The notes: generated by a model not told the origin, from the sequence alone. Counted from the first letter of the stretch, positions 1-5,937 are shown. The stretch is 12,603 nucleotides of DNA from UBA7985 sp965658725 (GCA_965658725.1 CBFHUI010000079.1:1-12603); one strand, 5' to 3'. Numbers and translations are program-made.

Positions 1-293
1 TCAAGGCTGACAAAAATCAGCGCTTCGTCCACCGCCGTTGCTTCACTTGCAACCACCATGTCGATCAGCGTGGTCGGACAAACATCAGGGCAGTACGTGT
101 AGCCGAAGTAGACCAGCATCGGGCGATCAGCGAAAGCGACGTTGGTGTCCAGCGCCTCCCCGCTTTCGTGGATCAGGCGGAAATCACCACCAATGCGCAG
201 CGGCGCCAGAGCCGGACGAGCCGGCCAGAGGGCAAGCAGCGCTGCGACCAGGCACAGCGCCAGAACCCCCAAAGCACCGCTGAAGGCGGGCAA
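1..293 (-). CDS. SCO1/SenC family copper chaperone (3' part outside window)
   Basis: This is a membrane-anchored, periplasm-facing thioredoxin-fold protein of the SCO1/SenC/PrrC family, which delivers copper to the CuA site of cytochrome c oxidase. Only the first 97 codons are present; the gene runs off the left edge. A hydrophobic anchor (about residues 8-25, GVLALCLVAALLALW) is followed by the family entry motif IGGDFRLI (34-41) and the core VYFGYTYCPDVCPTTL, with the copper-binding CxxxC at Cys68 and Cys72. The third ligand, a His, would lie beyond the edge. The start is uncertain. The frame is closed by a TAA upstream and has no ATG or GTG before the anchor; TTG at 293-291 is the best candidate, with only a weak GACGAG ahead of it. 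The frame overlaps the 3' end of the HbpS-like gene by about 110 nt, which is abnormal. The family call is firm; the 5' end may be damaged. Confidence 0.85.
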   Translation of the reverse strand, partial: MPAFSGALGVLALCLVAALLALWPARPALAPLRIGGDFRLIHESGEALDTNVAFADRPMLVYFGYTYCPDVCPTTLIDMVVASEATAVDEALIFVSL

Positions 294-666
294 TCTCGTC
301 GTTGTCCGACGTATCGCCGGTTACGCCCACAGCACCGATGAGCGCGCCGCCCTGCATGATCAACACGCCACCTGGCACCGGCACCATGGAGCCATCCATC
401 AGCCCGTTCAGCGCACCGATGAAGTAGGGCTGCTGCTGCGCCCGTTCAAAGATCGCGCGCGAGCCAATGCCCAGGGCGATTGAACCAGCGGCTTTGCCTT
501 CCGCGATTTTAAAACGCAGGTTCGAGGAACCGTCCTGCCGGGAAAAAGCGACGACGTGACCACCGGCGTCGAGAACGGCGACCGACAGCGGCTTGAGCCC
601 GAGATCAGCGCCTTTGTCAAAGGCTGCCGCGATGATGGTTTGTGCGTTTTCAAGGCTAAGGGACAT
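184..666 (-). CDS. GlcG/HbpS-like protein with aberrant C-terminus
   Basis: This is a small cytosolic protein of the GlcG/HbpS family (DUF336 type), some members of which bind haem or are encoded with glycolate oxidase; the role here is unknown. Residues 1-124 match the family: an N-terminal helix, LGLKPLSVAVLDAGGHVVAF (23-41), IAEGKAAGSIALG, then VPVPGGVLI (95-103) and GAVGVTGDTSDNDE (111-124). Family members usually end 10-20 residues after this motif with an Ala/Gly-rich helix. Here residues 125-160 are unrelated and are simply the out-of-frame reading of the overlapping Sco gene, giving 160 residues instead of about 135-145. The start at 666 is supported by GGAG at 678-675, 8 nt upstream. 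The gene lies downstream of the rplQ terminator and so needs its own promoter, which I could not identify in the 60-nt gap. It may still fold, but the 3' end looks rearranged. Confidence 0.8.
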   Translation of the reverse strand: MSLSLENAQTIIAAAFDKGADLGLKPLSVAVLDAGGHVVAFSRQDGSSNLRFKIAEGKAAGSIALGIGSRAIFERAQQQPYFIGALNGLMDGSMVPVPGGVLIMQGGALIGAVGVTGDTSDNDEIARLQRCFGGSGAVPGRSAACPLAGSSGSGAAAHWW

Positions 667-729
667 GGGCTGAACTCCAGACCGTGGGGGTTAAAACGTG
701 ACTTCAAGCTAACCAGATTTGGACAATAA

Positions 730-754
730 AAAAGGGCGGATGAACCGCCCTTTT
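730..754 (-). terminator. intrinsic terminator after rplQ
   Basis: On the minus strand a 10-bp perfect stem (AAAAGGGCGG / CCGCCCTTTT, 5-nt loop TTCAT) is followed by a run of six Ts and TATT-like sequence. It lies 25 nt after the rplQ stop codon and is the strongest intrinsic terminator in the window, so it should end the alpha block transcript. The stem also has four Ts on the plus strand, but no plus-strand gene ends here. Confidence 0.9.
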
Positions 755-758
755 GATG

Positions 759-777
759 CTTCAGCTTTGCGCTGAAG
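759..777 (-). other. small hairpin at the rplQ stop codon
   Basis: A 7-bp perfect inverted repeat (CTTCAGC / GCTGAAG, 5-nt loop) lies immediately downstream of the rplQ TAA and 4 nt before the intrinsic terminator. It could protect the 3' end of the message. Its function is inferred only from position. Confidence 0.5.
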
Positions 778-778
778 T

Positions 779-1213
779 TTACTCGTCGTCGAAGTCGTCT
801 TCGTCGTCGTCTTCGTACATGGTCGGGCCACTGTCCTGACCCTTGGCGTCGGGGTCGCGGTCAACCAGCTCGATAAACGCCATTGGCGCCATGTCACCGT
901 AGCGGAAACCGGCCTTCAGAACGCGGGTGTAACCACCATCACGGCTCTCGTAGCGGCTCGCCAACTCATCGAACAGCTTCTGTGCGATGGTGTTGTCATT
1001 GTGCAGCTGAGACAGCGCCTGACGACGGGCCGCGAGGGTGCCTTTCTTGCCCAGGGTAATCAGACGCTCAACGTAGCGGCGCAGATCCTTGGCTTTTGGC
1101 AGGGTGGTTTTGATTTGTTCGTGCTTGAGCAGAGCCACGGCCATGTTCGCGAACATCGCCTTACGGTGGGTGCTGGTACGGTTGAGCTTACGCCCGGACA
1201 TGCGATGCCGCAT
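779..1213 (-). CDS. rplQ: 50S ribosomal protein L17
   Basis: L17 is a large-subunit protein near the exit tunnel, and rplQ is the usual last gene of the alpha operon. The 144-residue product opens with the invariant MRHRMSGRKLNRTSTHRKAM and continues with LLKHEQIKTTLPKAKDLRRYVERLITLGKK (the L17 core), ending its globular part at RYGDMAPMAFIELVDRD (about 116). Residues 117-144 form an extension that ends in an unusually acidic tail (EDDDEDDFDDE, 134-144). The start is set by GGAG 7 nt upstream of the ATG. It lies 169 nt after rpoA, a gap filled with hairpins, so it may be expressed at a level different from rpoA. It ends just before the intrinsic terminator. Confidence 0.97.
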   Translation of the reverse strand: MRHRMSGRKLNRTSTHRKAMFANMAVALLKHEQIKTTLPKAKDLRRYVERLITLGKKGTLAARRQALSQLHNDNTIAQKLFDELASRYESRDGGYTRVLKAGFRYGDMAPMAFIELVDRDPDAKGQDSGPTMYEDDDEDDFDDE

Positions 1214-1239
1214 GGTACAACTCCAATCTAGCTGTTGTT

Positions 1240-1253
1240 GGCGCTTGTGCGCC
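1240..1253 (-). other. small hairpin in the rpoA-rplQ gap
   Basis: A 5-bp perfect inverted repeat (GGCGC / GCGCC, loop of 4) lies 26 nt upstream of the rplQ start. It is too small to be convincing alone but adds to the two stronger hairpins nearer rpoA. Confidence 0.35.
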
Positions 1254-1318
1254 GCCTGAGTGCCCCGGTACTGAGGCCTCTTGGTTTTTCAGTTTAGTGG
1301 CCTGCGTTCTGCTCCCTT

Positions 1319-1364
1319 CTCTGCCGCAAGGGCAGAGCAACGAGCGGGGGCGCAGACGCCCCCG
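1319..1364 (-). promoter_or_regulatory. tandem hairpins in the rpoA-rplQ gap
   Basis: Two stem-loops lie back to back 19 nt after the rpoA stop codon. In the minus transcript the first is CGGGGGCG / CGCCCCCG (8 bp, loop UCUG, 1364-1345) and the second is CUCUGCC / GGCAGAG (7 bp, loop of 5, 1337-1319). Neither is followed by a U-tract, so they do not look like efficient intrinsic terminators. An mRNA-stabilising, processing or Rho-pausing role between rpoA and rplQ is the likely reading. Confidence 0.6.
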
Positions 1365-1382
1365 TGTTTGGTCAAGACCGGC

Positions 1383-2399
1383 TTAGAACGGCTCTTCGAG
1401 ACGCTTTGCCAGATCTTCGATGTTCTCTGGTGGCCAGTTCGGAATTTCCATCCCGAGGTGCAGGCCCATCTGCAACAGAACTTCCTTAATCTCGTTCAGC
1501 GACTTACGCCCAAAGTTTGGCGTCCGCAGCATCTCTGCCTCGGTCTTCTGAACCAGATCGCCAATGTAGACGATGTTGTCGTTCTTCAGGCAGTTCGCAG
1601 AGCGTACGGAAAGCTCTAGCTCGTCTACCTTCCGCAGAAGGTTGCGGTTGAACGGCAGTGCGTTTTCTTCGGGCTGCTGAGCAACGTTCTGGCTCGGCTC
1701 TTCGAAGTTGATGAACAGTTGCAGCTGATCCTGCAGAACGCGTGCCGCCAGCGCGAGCGCGTCTTCAGGGTTCACCGCACCGTTGGTGTCTACTTGCATG
1801 GTCAGCTTATCGTAGTCAGTCTGCTGACCCACACGGGTGTTTTCCACCTGATAGGAAATCGTGTTGATCGGTGAGAACAGGCTGTCCACAGGGATCAGAC
1901 CGATCGGCGCGTCTTCCGGGCGGTTCGAAGCAGCAGGGCGGTAGCCCTTGCCGTGGTCCACGGTGATTTCCATGGACAGAACCGCGCCATCATCGAGCGT
2001 GCAGATCACCAGATCAGGGTTCATGATTTCAAGGTCTGCGCCACCGTCAATCATGCCGGCAGTGATTTCACCCGGCCCTTGACCCCGCAGGCGGAATTTC
2101 TTCGCGCCGTCGGCGTGCAGCTTGAGAGCCAGTGATTTCACATTCAGAATGATGTCGGTCACGTCTTCGCGGACACCCGCGATTGATGAGAATTCGTGCA
2201 GCACACCGTCGATTTGAATCGCGGTGACTGCAGCGCCTCGCAGGGAGGACAGGAGAACACGGCGCAGCGCGTTGCCCAGCGTCCGACCAAAACCACGTTC
2301 CAGTGGTTCTGCGACGACCGTCGCCTGCCGCAGCGGTTCATCACCAGGGGTGATATCGAGTGCCGTCGGCTTGATCAGGTCCGTCCAGTTGCTCTGCAT
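1383..2399 (-). CDS. rpoA: DNA-directed RNA polymerase subunit alpha
   Basis: The alpha subunit dimerises to nucleate RNA polymerase assembly and contacts UP elements and activators through its C-terminal domain. The 338-residue product has the N-terminal dimerisation domain at about 1-232 (FGRTLGNALRRVLLSS at 37-52, the core dimer helix), a linker at about 233-248, and the C-terminal domain at about 249-315 with SVRSANCLK around Arg266 (equivalent to the DNA-contacting E. coli Arg265) and NFGRKSLNEIKEVL (295-308). The tail MEIPNWPPENIEDLAK is typical of Alphaproteobacteria. The frame stays open 51 codons upstream, into rpsK, but the start at MQSNWTDLIKP is fixed by family length and by AAGAGGT about 9 nt upstream. 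It follows rpsK by 122 nt. rpsD, which sits between them in E. coli, is absent, as is usual in this class. Confidence 0.98.
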   Translation of the reverse strand: MQSNWTDLIKPTALDITPGDEPLRQATVVAEPLERGFGRTLGNALRRVLLSSLRGAAVTAIQIDGVLHEFSSIAGVREDVTDIILNVKSLALKLHADGAKKFRLRGQGPGEITAGMIDGGADLEIMNPDLVICTLDDGAVLSMEITVDHGKGYRPAASNRPEDAPIGLIPVDSLFSPINTISYQVENTRVGQQTDYDKLTMQVDTNGAVNPEDALALAARVLQDQLQLFINFEEPSQNVAQQPEENALPFNRNLLRKVDELELSVRSANCLKNDNIVYIGDLVQKTEAEMLRTPNFGRKSLNEIKEVLLQMGLHLGMEIPNWPPENIEDLAKRLEEPF

Positions 2400-2429
2400 G
2401 CGGCAGATACCTCTTGAATTCGGGTTCAC

Positions 2430-2461
2430 CGACCGCCCCTTACCCAGAAACAGATCGGTCG
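2430..2461 (-). other. weak inverted repeat in the rpsK-rpoA gap
   Basis: A 6-bp perfect inverted repeat (CGACCG / CGGTCG) with a 20-nt loop lies about 30 nt upstream of rpoA, in a 122-nt gap that shows nothing else clear apart from a short T-run upstream of it. The loop is long, so a stable structure is doubtful. Confidence 0.25.
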
Positions 2462-2521
2462 AAAAAAGTCTTACAGCCCCGTCGCAGATTGCTCCGCGCA
2501 CGAGGCTAAAGCACCGCGCGA

Positions 2522-2911
2522 TTAAACGCGGCGCTGCTTCCGTGGACGACACCCGTTGTGAGGAACGGGCGTTACGTCACGGATAGAGGTAATGGTGAAG
2601 CCAATAGCCTGAAGCGCACGAAGCGCAGACTCGCGGCCGGAGCCTGGGCCTTTAACGTTCACGTCGAGCGACTTCATGCCGTGCTCTTGCGCCTTTTTGC
2701 CGGCGTCTTCTGCAGCAACCTGCGCCGCGTAAGGTGTGGACTTACGGGAGCCTTTGAAGCCCTGTCCACCAGCGGAGGACCAGGAAATCACGTTACCCTG
2801 AACGTCAGAGATCGTGATAATCGTGTTGTTAAAGGTCGAATTCACGTGCGCGACACCGTTCGTGATGTTCTTACGCTCGCGACGACGCAAACCGCGTGTT
2901 GGCTGTGCCAT
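2522..2911 (-). CDS. rpsK: 30S ribosomal protein S11
   Basis: S11 is part of the 30S platform, where it binds the 16S rRNA near the mRNA exit channel. The 129-residue product has the normal family length and motifs: GVAHVNSTFNNTIITISD (19-36), WSSAGGQGFKGSRKSTPYAA (44-63), VKGPGSGRESALRALQ (86-101) and the conserved end IRDVTPVPHNGCRPRKQRRV. The start is supported by AAAGGA 7 nt ahead of the ATG. It lies 106 nt downstream of rpsM, wider than is usual for this pair, with a GC hairpin in the gap. It is cotranscribed with rpsM, rpoA and rplQ by position. Confidence 0.98.
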   Translation of the reverse strand: MAQPTRGLRRRERKNITNGVAHVNSTFNNTIITISDVQGNVISWSSAGGQGFKGSRKSTPYAAQVAAEDAGKKAQEHGMKSLDVNVKGPGSGRESALRALQAIGFTITSIRDVTPVPHNGCRPRKQRRV

Positions 2912-2937
2912 TGGGACATCCTTTCTTGCTTCTACAC

Positions 2938-2959
2938 GGCACCGGTCCCACCGGGTGCC
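2938..2959 (-). other. GC hairpin in the rpsM-rpsK gap
   Basis: The stem GGCACC / GGTGCC (6 bp), extended inward past a bulged C by GG/CC, closes a 5-nt loop. It lies 26 nt upstream of rpsK and has no U-tract on the minus strand, so an RNA-processing or translation-tuning role is more likely than termination. Confidence 0.5.
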
Positions 2960-3017
2960 ATATCATCGAAATTTACAAACAGACCAAGGACGCCTTCACC
3001 AGCATCCAAGGCTGCGC

Positions 3018-3386
3018 TTACTTCTTCTTACCGGCAATCGCGACCGCTTTACCCTTCCGGGTGCGGGCGTTACAGCGGGTGCGCTGTCCGCGAACAGGAA
3101 GCTTCCGGCGGTGACGAAGACCGCGGTAGCACTTCATGTCCTGAAGGCGCTTGATGTTCATGCGTACTTGGGTCCGCAGTTCACCTTCGACAAGGTAGTC
3201 AGCGTCGATCTTTTCACGGATCGCCACCACTTGGTCGTCGCTCAGCTGATTCACCCGCGCCATTTCGTCGATACCCAGAGCGGAGGTGATTTCCTTCGCC
3301 TTGGTGTCGCCGATGCCGTGGATGTAAGTCAGAGCGATGTGAACGCGCTTGTCAGTTGGGATGTTTACCCCAGCAATACGAGCCAC
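3018..3386 (-). CDS. rpsM: 30S ribosomal protein S13
   Basis: S13 sits in the head of the small subunit and contacts the P-site tRNA and the bridges to the 50S. The 122-residue product has the usual length. It opens with ARIAGVNIPTDKRVHIALTY, carries the H2TH signature YIHGIG (21-26), and ends in the basic RGLRHRRKLPVRGQRTRCNA and lysine tail. The start is a GTG at 3386-3384, chosen because AGGAG lies exactly 7 nt upstream and because the next upstream in-frame GTG (3401) would add five residues not seen in the family and would swallow that binding site. It is the first gene of the alpha block, preceded by a candidate promoter and a terminator-like hairpin. In E. coli this mRNA leader is the S4 repression site; I cannot say whether an equivalent exists here. 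Confidence 0.97.
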   Translation of the reverse strand: MARIAGVNIPTDKRVHIALTYIHGIGDTKAKEITSALGIDEMARVNQLSDDQVVAIREKIDADYLVEGELRTQVRMNIKRLQDMKCYRGLRHRRKLPVRGQRTRCNARTRKGKAVAIAGKKK

Positions 3387-3404
3387 ACTTGGTCTCCTCA
3401 CTAA

Positions 3405-3449
3405 CCAGAAAAATCAAAAGCGGCAGCCACGGGGAACCGAGACTGCCAC
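3405..3449 (-). terminator. terminator-like hairpin in the rpsM leader (possible attenuator)
   Basis: In the minus transcript the stem GUGGCAG / CUGCCGC (7 bp including one G-U pair, 3449-3443 with 3426-3420) encloses a symmetric 3x3 internal loop and an inner CGG / CCG stem with loop UUCC. It is followed directly by a U-rich run, UUUUGAUUUUUC (3419-3408). This is the layout of an intrinsic terminator. It ends 7 nt before the ribosome binding site of rpsM (AGGAG, 3398-3394) and lies downstream of the candidate promoter. It may end the secY-adk transcript, attenuate the alpha operon, or both. Confidence 0.65.
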
Positions 3450-3462
3450 TAGCGTAGCGCAC

Positions 3463-3491
3463 GGTTTAAAAGTCCCTTGACAAACTGTCAA
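3463..3491 (-). promoter_or_regulatory. candidate promoter for rpsM-rpsK-rpoA-rplQ, overlapping a palindrome
   Basis: A perfect -35 hexamer, TTGACA, reads on the minus strand at 3491-3486. The A/T-rich stretch TTTTAAAC follows at a spacing of 15-17 nt (TTTAAA, TTAAAC or TAAACC), a poor but tolerable -10 for this class. The -35 box is the left half of the perfect inverted repeat TTGACA-GTT-TGTCAA (3491-3477), which could be an operator. The position, about 80-105 nt upstream of rpsM and after adk, is right for a separate alpha operon promoter. Confidence 0.5.
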
Positions 3492-3556
3492 CGGCCACTC
3501 TGCCAAAGAGAGACCGCATTTTAGGAAGGACTGCACCGCGCTGTGCGAAGGCTTGG

Positions 3557-4204
3557 CTAGGCGTCTAGGATCGCCGCGACCGCCGCCTCCACGTCTTTGA
3601 TGTCCGCCATACCGTCAACACGCTCGACCAGCGACTGAGATTCATAGTGCGGAATGATGGGTGCCGTATCGCGGCGGTAGACCTCGAGACGGTCGCGAAC
3701 AGTCTGCTCGTTATCATCCGGACGGCGCTTAAAGTCTTGATGCCCGCAGGTGTCACAAACCCCAGGAACGGCAGGCCGCTGAAACTGCTCATGGTACCCC
3801 GCGCCGCAGTGTGCACAGGAGTAGCGGCCCGTAATCCGGCCCACCAGCGCCTCTTCGTCTACCGTCAGTTCAATGACGGCTTTCAGCGGCAGGTTCTTCC
3901 GCTCCAGCATCTCATCCAGAGCAATCGCCTGCGCGTTGGTGCGGGGGAAGCCGTCAAAGATTGCGCCGTTCTTGCAGTCCGGTTCATCCAGACGGGCGTC
4001 GATCATTTCAATCATCATGGCATCAGGGATCAGGTCGCCACGGTCCATCATCTCACCAAAGCGCTGGCCGAGTTCCGAGCCGGACGCCCGTACTGCCCGC
4101 AGCATATCGCCGGTGGAAAGTTGCACCATGCCCCGCTCTGCCACGAGGATTTTCGCCTGCGTTCCTTTACCGGCACCCGGAGGGCCAAGCAGAATGATGT
4201 TCAT
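3557..4204 (-). CDS. adk: adenylate kinase (long form, zinc-type lid)
   Basis: This cytosolic phosphotransferase interconverts ATP plus AMP with two ADP. The 215-residue product is the long form. It has the P-loop GPPGAGKGT (7-15), the AMP-binding region LSTGDMLR (29-36), DGFPRT (84-89) with the conserved Arg, and a lid of about 122-160 with four cysteines at 130, 133, 150 and 153 (CAHC ... CDTC). That spacing is the structural zinc-site version of the lid, unlike the zinc-free E. coli enzyme. RRPDD (160-164) and VRDRLEVYRRDTAP follow, as expected. It sits between secY and rpsM, a common arrangement in Alphaproteobacteria. The start is supported by a clear match from residue 1; a purine-rich GGAAGCAAGGGA lies upstream. 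A 79-nt gap with a strong hairpin separates it from secY. Confidence 0.97.
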   Translation of the reverse strand: MNIILLGPPGAGKGTQAKILVAERGMVQLSTGDMLRAVRASGSELGQRFGEMMDRGDLIPDAMMIEMIDARLDEPDCKNGAIFDGFPRTNAQAIALDEMLERKNLPLKAVIELTVDEEALVGRITGRYSCAHCGAGYHEQFQRPAVPGVCDTCGHQDFKRRPDDNEQTVRDRLEVYRRDTAPIIPHYESQSLVERVDGMADIKDVEAAVAAILDA

Positions 4205-4236
4205 GGCTGAGTATCCCTTGCTTCCACAAGTCAGAA

Positions 4237-4272
4237 CGCCCGGTGTGGTTCAGCGATGAACGACACCGGGCG
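4237..4272 (-). promoter_or_regulatory. strong hairpin in the secY-adk gap
   Basis: This inverted repeat pairs CGCCCGGTGT with ACACCGGGCG (10 bp), has a single C-C mismatch, then GTTC with GAAC (4 bp) around a 6-nt loop, so 28 of 36 bases are paired. In the minus transcript it is followed by UUCUGACUUG, a weak U-run, so it may be a partial terminator or an RNA-processing or stability element. It begins 12 nt after the secY stop codon. Confidence 0.7.
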
Positions 4273-4283
4273 GCTGGGGTCTC

Positions 4284-5741
4284 TTAGTTGTCTTGCTTGA
4301 TGCGACGCGAGCGGCGGCTGGACTTGGTGTCCCGACGCTTGGCCTTGCCCGACTGCTGCGTGCGCTTGAGCAGGCTTTCATACTGCTGCGCCATCAGCTG
4401 GGTCTGCACCTGTGTCACAAAGTCGATCGACACCGTGACCATAATCAGAAGCGATGTACCGCCGAGGAAGATCGGCACGATCAAGCCCGTCGAGTTACTT
4501 TGCACAATCACCCGTGCAACCTCCGGCACCGCCACCACGAAGGCGAGATAGGACGCGCCAATCACGGTCAGTCGCGAGAGGATAATATCGAGGTAGGCCA
4601 CAGTCTGCTTGCCCGGACGCACGCCCGGGATGAAGCCGCCATATTCCTTGAGGTTCTTGGCCGTGTCTTCAGGGTTAAAGACGATGGCGGTATAGAAGAA
4701 CGTGAAGAACACCACAAAGCCCACGAGCAGCAGCAGGTAAGGCCACTCACCAGCGCGGAAGTTCGCTGCAAACCAGTTCATGCCGCCACCGATCGCCGCC
4801 GTCAGAGCATTCGGGCTGTCAGACAGACTGTCGCCGAAGGTCGCGCCCAGCAGGGGGAGCGTTACGATGGTCGATGCGAAAATCGCCGGGATCACGCCCG
4901 CAGCGTTGATCTTCATCGGGATGAAGGAGGTCTGGCCCTGGAACTGCTTGTTCCCAGCCGTACGGCTTGGGTACTGGATCGTCACCTTGCGCTGAGCGCG
5001 CTCGACGTAAACGATCAGGACAACCATCGCCAGCGATACGATGATGATGAGCATCACGCCCAACGCCTGCAGCGCGGAAGCGTCTTCGCGCAAGCTGCGC
5101 AGAAGGTTCCACAGCGCACTCGGCATGGACGCCACAATGCCCGCGAAAATCAGCAGGGAGATACCGTTGCCAACCCCACGCGCGGTGATCTGCTCACCCA
5201 GCCACATGAGGAACACCGTCCCGCCCGTGAGCGTAACCATGGTGGTAATGCGGAAAATAAAGCCGCCGTCCATCACGAGATCCACGCCGGGGAAGTTCTC
5301 CAACAGCACGGCGATCCCGAGCGCTTGGAACAGCGCAATGAATACCGTCAGGTAGCGGGTGTACTGGTTCATCTTGCGACGACCAGCCTCACCTTCTTTC
5401 TGCAGCTTCTCAAACTCTGGCACGACGGTCCGCAGCAGCTGCGTGATAATCGACGCCGAAATGTAGGGGAAGATGGACAGGGAGAAGATCGATAGGTTCT
5501 CGAGCGCGCCACCGGCAAACAGGTTGATCTGGTTCAACAGTGCCTGGAAAGCGGAATCATCGCCGCCGCCAAAAGCAGCGCGGTAGATCTCGATATCAAT
5601 ACCCGGCAGGGGAATGAAGATACCAAAGCGGAACACGACCAGGGCGCCCAGAGTGAACAGCAGTCGCTGTTGCAGATCCTTCGCCTTACTGAAGGTGCTC
5701 CATGAAAAATTTTGCGCGAGCTGCTCAGCTGCAGACGTCAT
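4284..5741 (-). CDS. secY: preprotein translocase subunit SecY
   Basis: SecY forms the inner-membrane protein-conducting channel with SecE and SecG. The product is 485 residues, longer than E. coli SecY (443), with about ten hydrophobic segments. Landmarks are FGIFIPLPGID (39-49, before the plug), TVVPEFEKLQKEGEAGRRK (105-123), NQYTRYLT (125-132), GVGNGISLLIFAGI (189-202), the ribosome- and SecA-contacting loop RAQRKVTIQYPSR (248-260), and the C5 loop PEDTAKNLKEYGGFIPGVRP (357-376). A basic C-terminal extension (466-483, KAKRRDTKSSRRSRRIKQ) is longer than usual. The frame is open 45 codons further upstream, but GGGAG lies 7 nt before this ATG and homology begins here. A 261-nt leader containing a terminator-like hairpin separates it from rplO, so it probably has independent control. 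adk follows. Confidence 0.97.
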   Translation of the reverse strand: MTSAAEQLAQNFSWSTFSKAKDLQQRLLFTLGALVVFRFGIFIPLPGIDIEIYRAAFGGGDDSAFQALLNQINLFAGGALENLSIFSLSIFPYISASIITQLLRTVVPEFEKLQKEGEAGRRKMNQYTRYLTVFIALFQALGIAVLLENFPGVDLVMDGGFIFRITTMVTLTGGTVFLMWLGEQITARGVGNGISLLIFAGIVASMPSALWNLLRSLREDASALQALGVMLIIIVSLAMVVLIVYVERAQRKVTIQYPSRTAGNKQFQGQTSFIPMKINAAGVIPAIFASTIVTLPLLGATFGDSLSDSPNALTAAIGGGMNWFAANFRAGEWPYLLLLVGFVVFFTFFYTAIVFNPEDTAKNLKEYGGFIPGVRPGKQTVAYLDIILSRLTVIGASYLAFVVAVPEVARVIVQSNSTGLIVPIFLGGTSLLIMVTVSIDFVTQVQTQLMAQQYESLLKRTQQSGKAKRRDTKSSRRSRRIKQDN

Positions 5742-5778
5742 TAAAACACTCCCGCCCTTGGTTCGATGCCGCTCGCTG

Positions 5779-5794
5779 CATCCCGATGGGGATG
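5779..5794 (-). other. small hairpin in the secY leader
   Basis: A 6-bp perfect inverted repeat (CATCCC / GGGATG, loop CATC) lies 38 nt upstream of the secY start. It is modest alone, but is one of three hairpins in the rplO-secY gap. Confidence 0.4.
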
Positions 5795-5845
5795 AGGGCT
5801 TGCGTGCCGCCGGTTGTTCGTTTCTGCGCTTGCGCCCCTTGCTGG

Positions 5846-5859
5846 CCCTGCGAACAGGG
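5846..5859 (-). other. UUCG-loop hairpin in the secY leader
   Basis: The minus transcript reads CCCUG-UUCG-CAGGG, a 5-bp stem with a UUCG loop, although closed by G-C rather than the extra-stable C-G pair. It lies between the terminator-like hairpin and the secY start. Confidence 0.45.
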
Positions 5860-5879
5860 TCTGGTCCCAAGCACAAAGA

Positions 5880-5900
5880 AGGCTGGCAAAGCGCCAGCCT
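5880..5900 (-). terminator. terminator-like hairpin between rplO and secY
   Basis: An 8-bp perfect stem (AGGCTGGC / GCCAGCCT) with a 5-nt loop is followed on the minus strand by TCTTTGTGCTT, a moderately U-rich tail, and preceded by an A-rich run. The plus strand also shows a T-rich tail (CTCTTATTATT), but no plus-strand gene ends here. It lies about 100 nt after the rplO stop and about 140 nt before secY, so it may end or attenuate the rplN-rplO transcript. Confidence 0.7.
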
Positions 5901-5937
5901 CTCTTATTATTAGCGCCTAAATAAGCCATGAAACCGC

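Noticed and set aside
2400..2552. In-frame 51-codon extension of rpoA upstream into rpsK
   Set aside because: The family start (MQSNWTDLIKP) has its own ribosome binding site and the extension overlaps rpsK coding sequence.
3647..4210. 187-codon plus-strand frame opposite adk
   Set aside because: Antisense shadow of adk; no ribosome binding site or family motif.
4293..5495. 400-codon open frame on the plus strand opposite secY
   Set aside because: It lies wholly antisense to a well-supported SecY gene, its translation is rich in Arg, His and Gln with no recognisable domain, and it is explained by the codon bias of the GC-rich minus-strand gene.
5742..5876. In-frame 45-codon extension of SecY
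   Set aside because: GGGAG precedes the internal ATG at 5741 and SecY homology begins there; the extension is basic and covers the structured leader.
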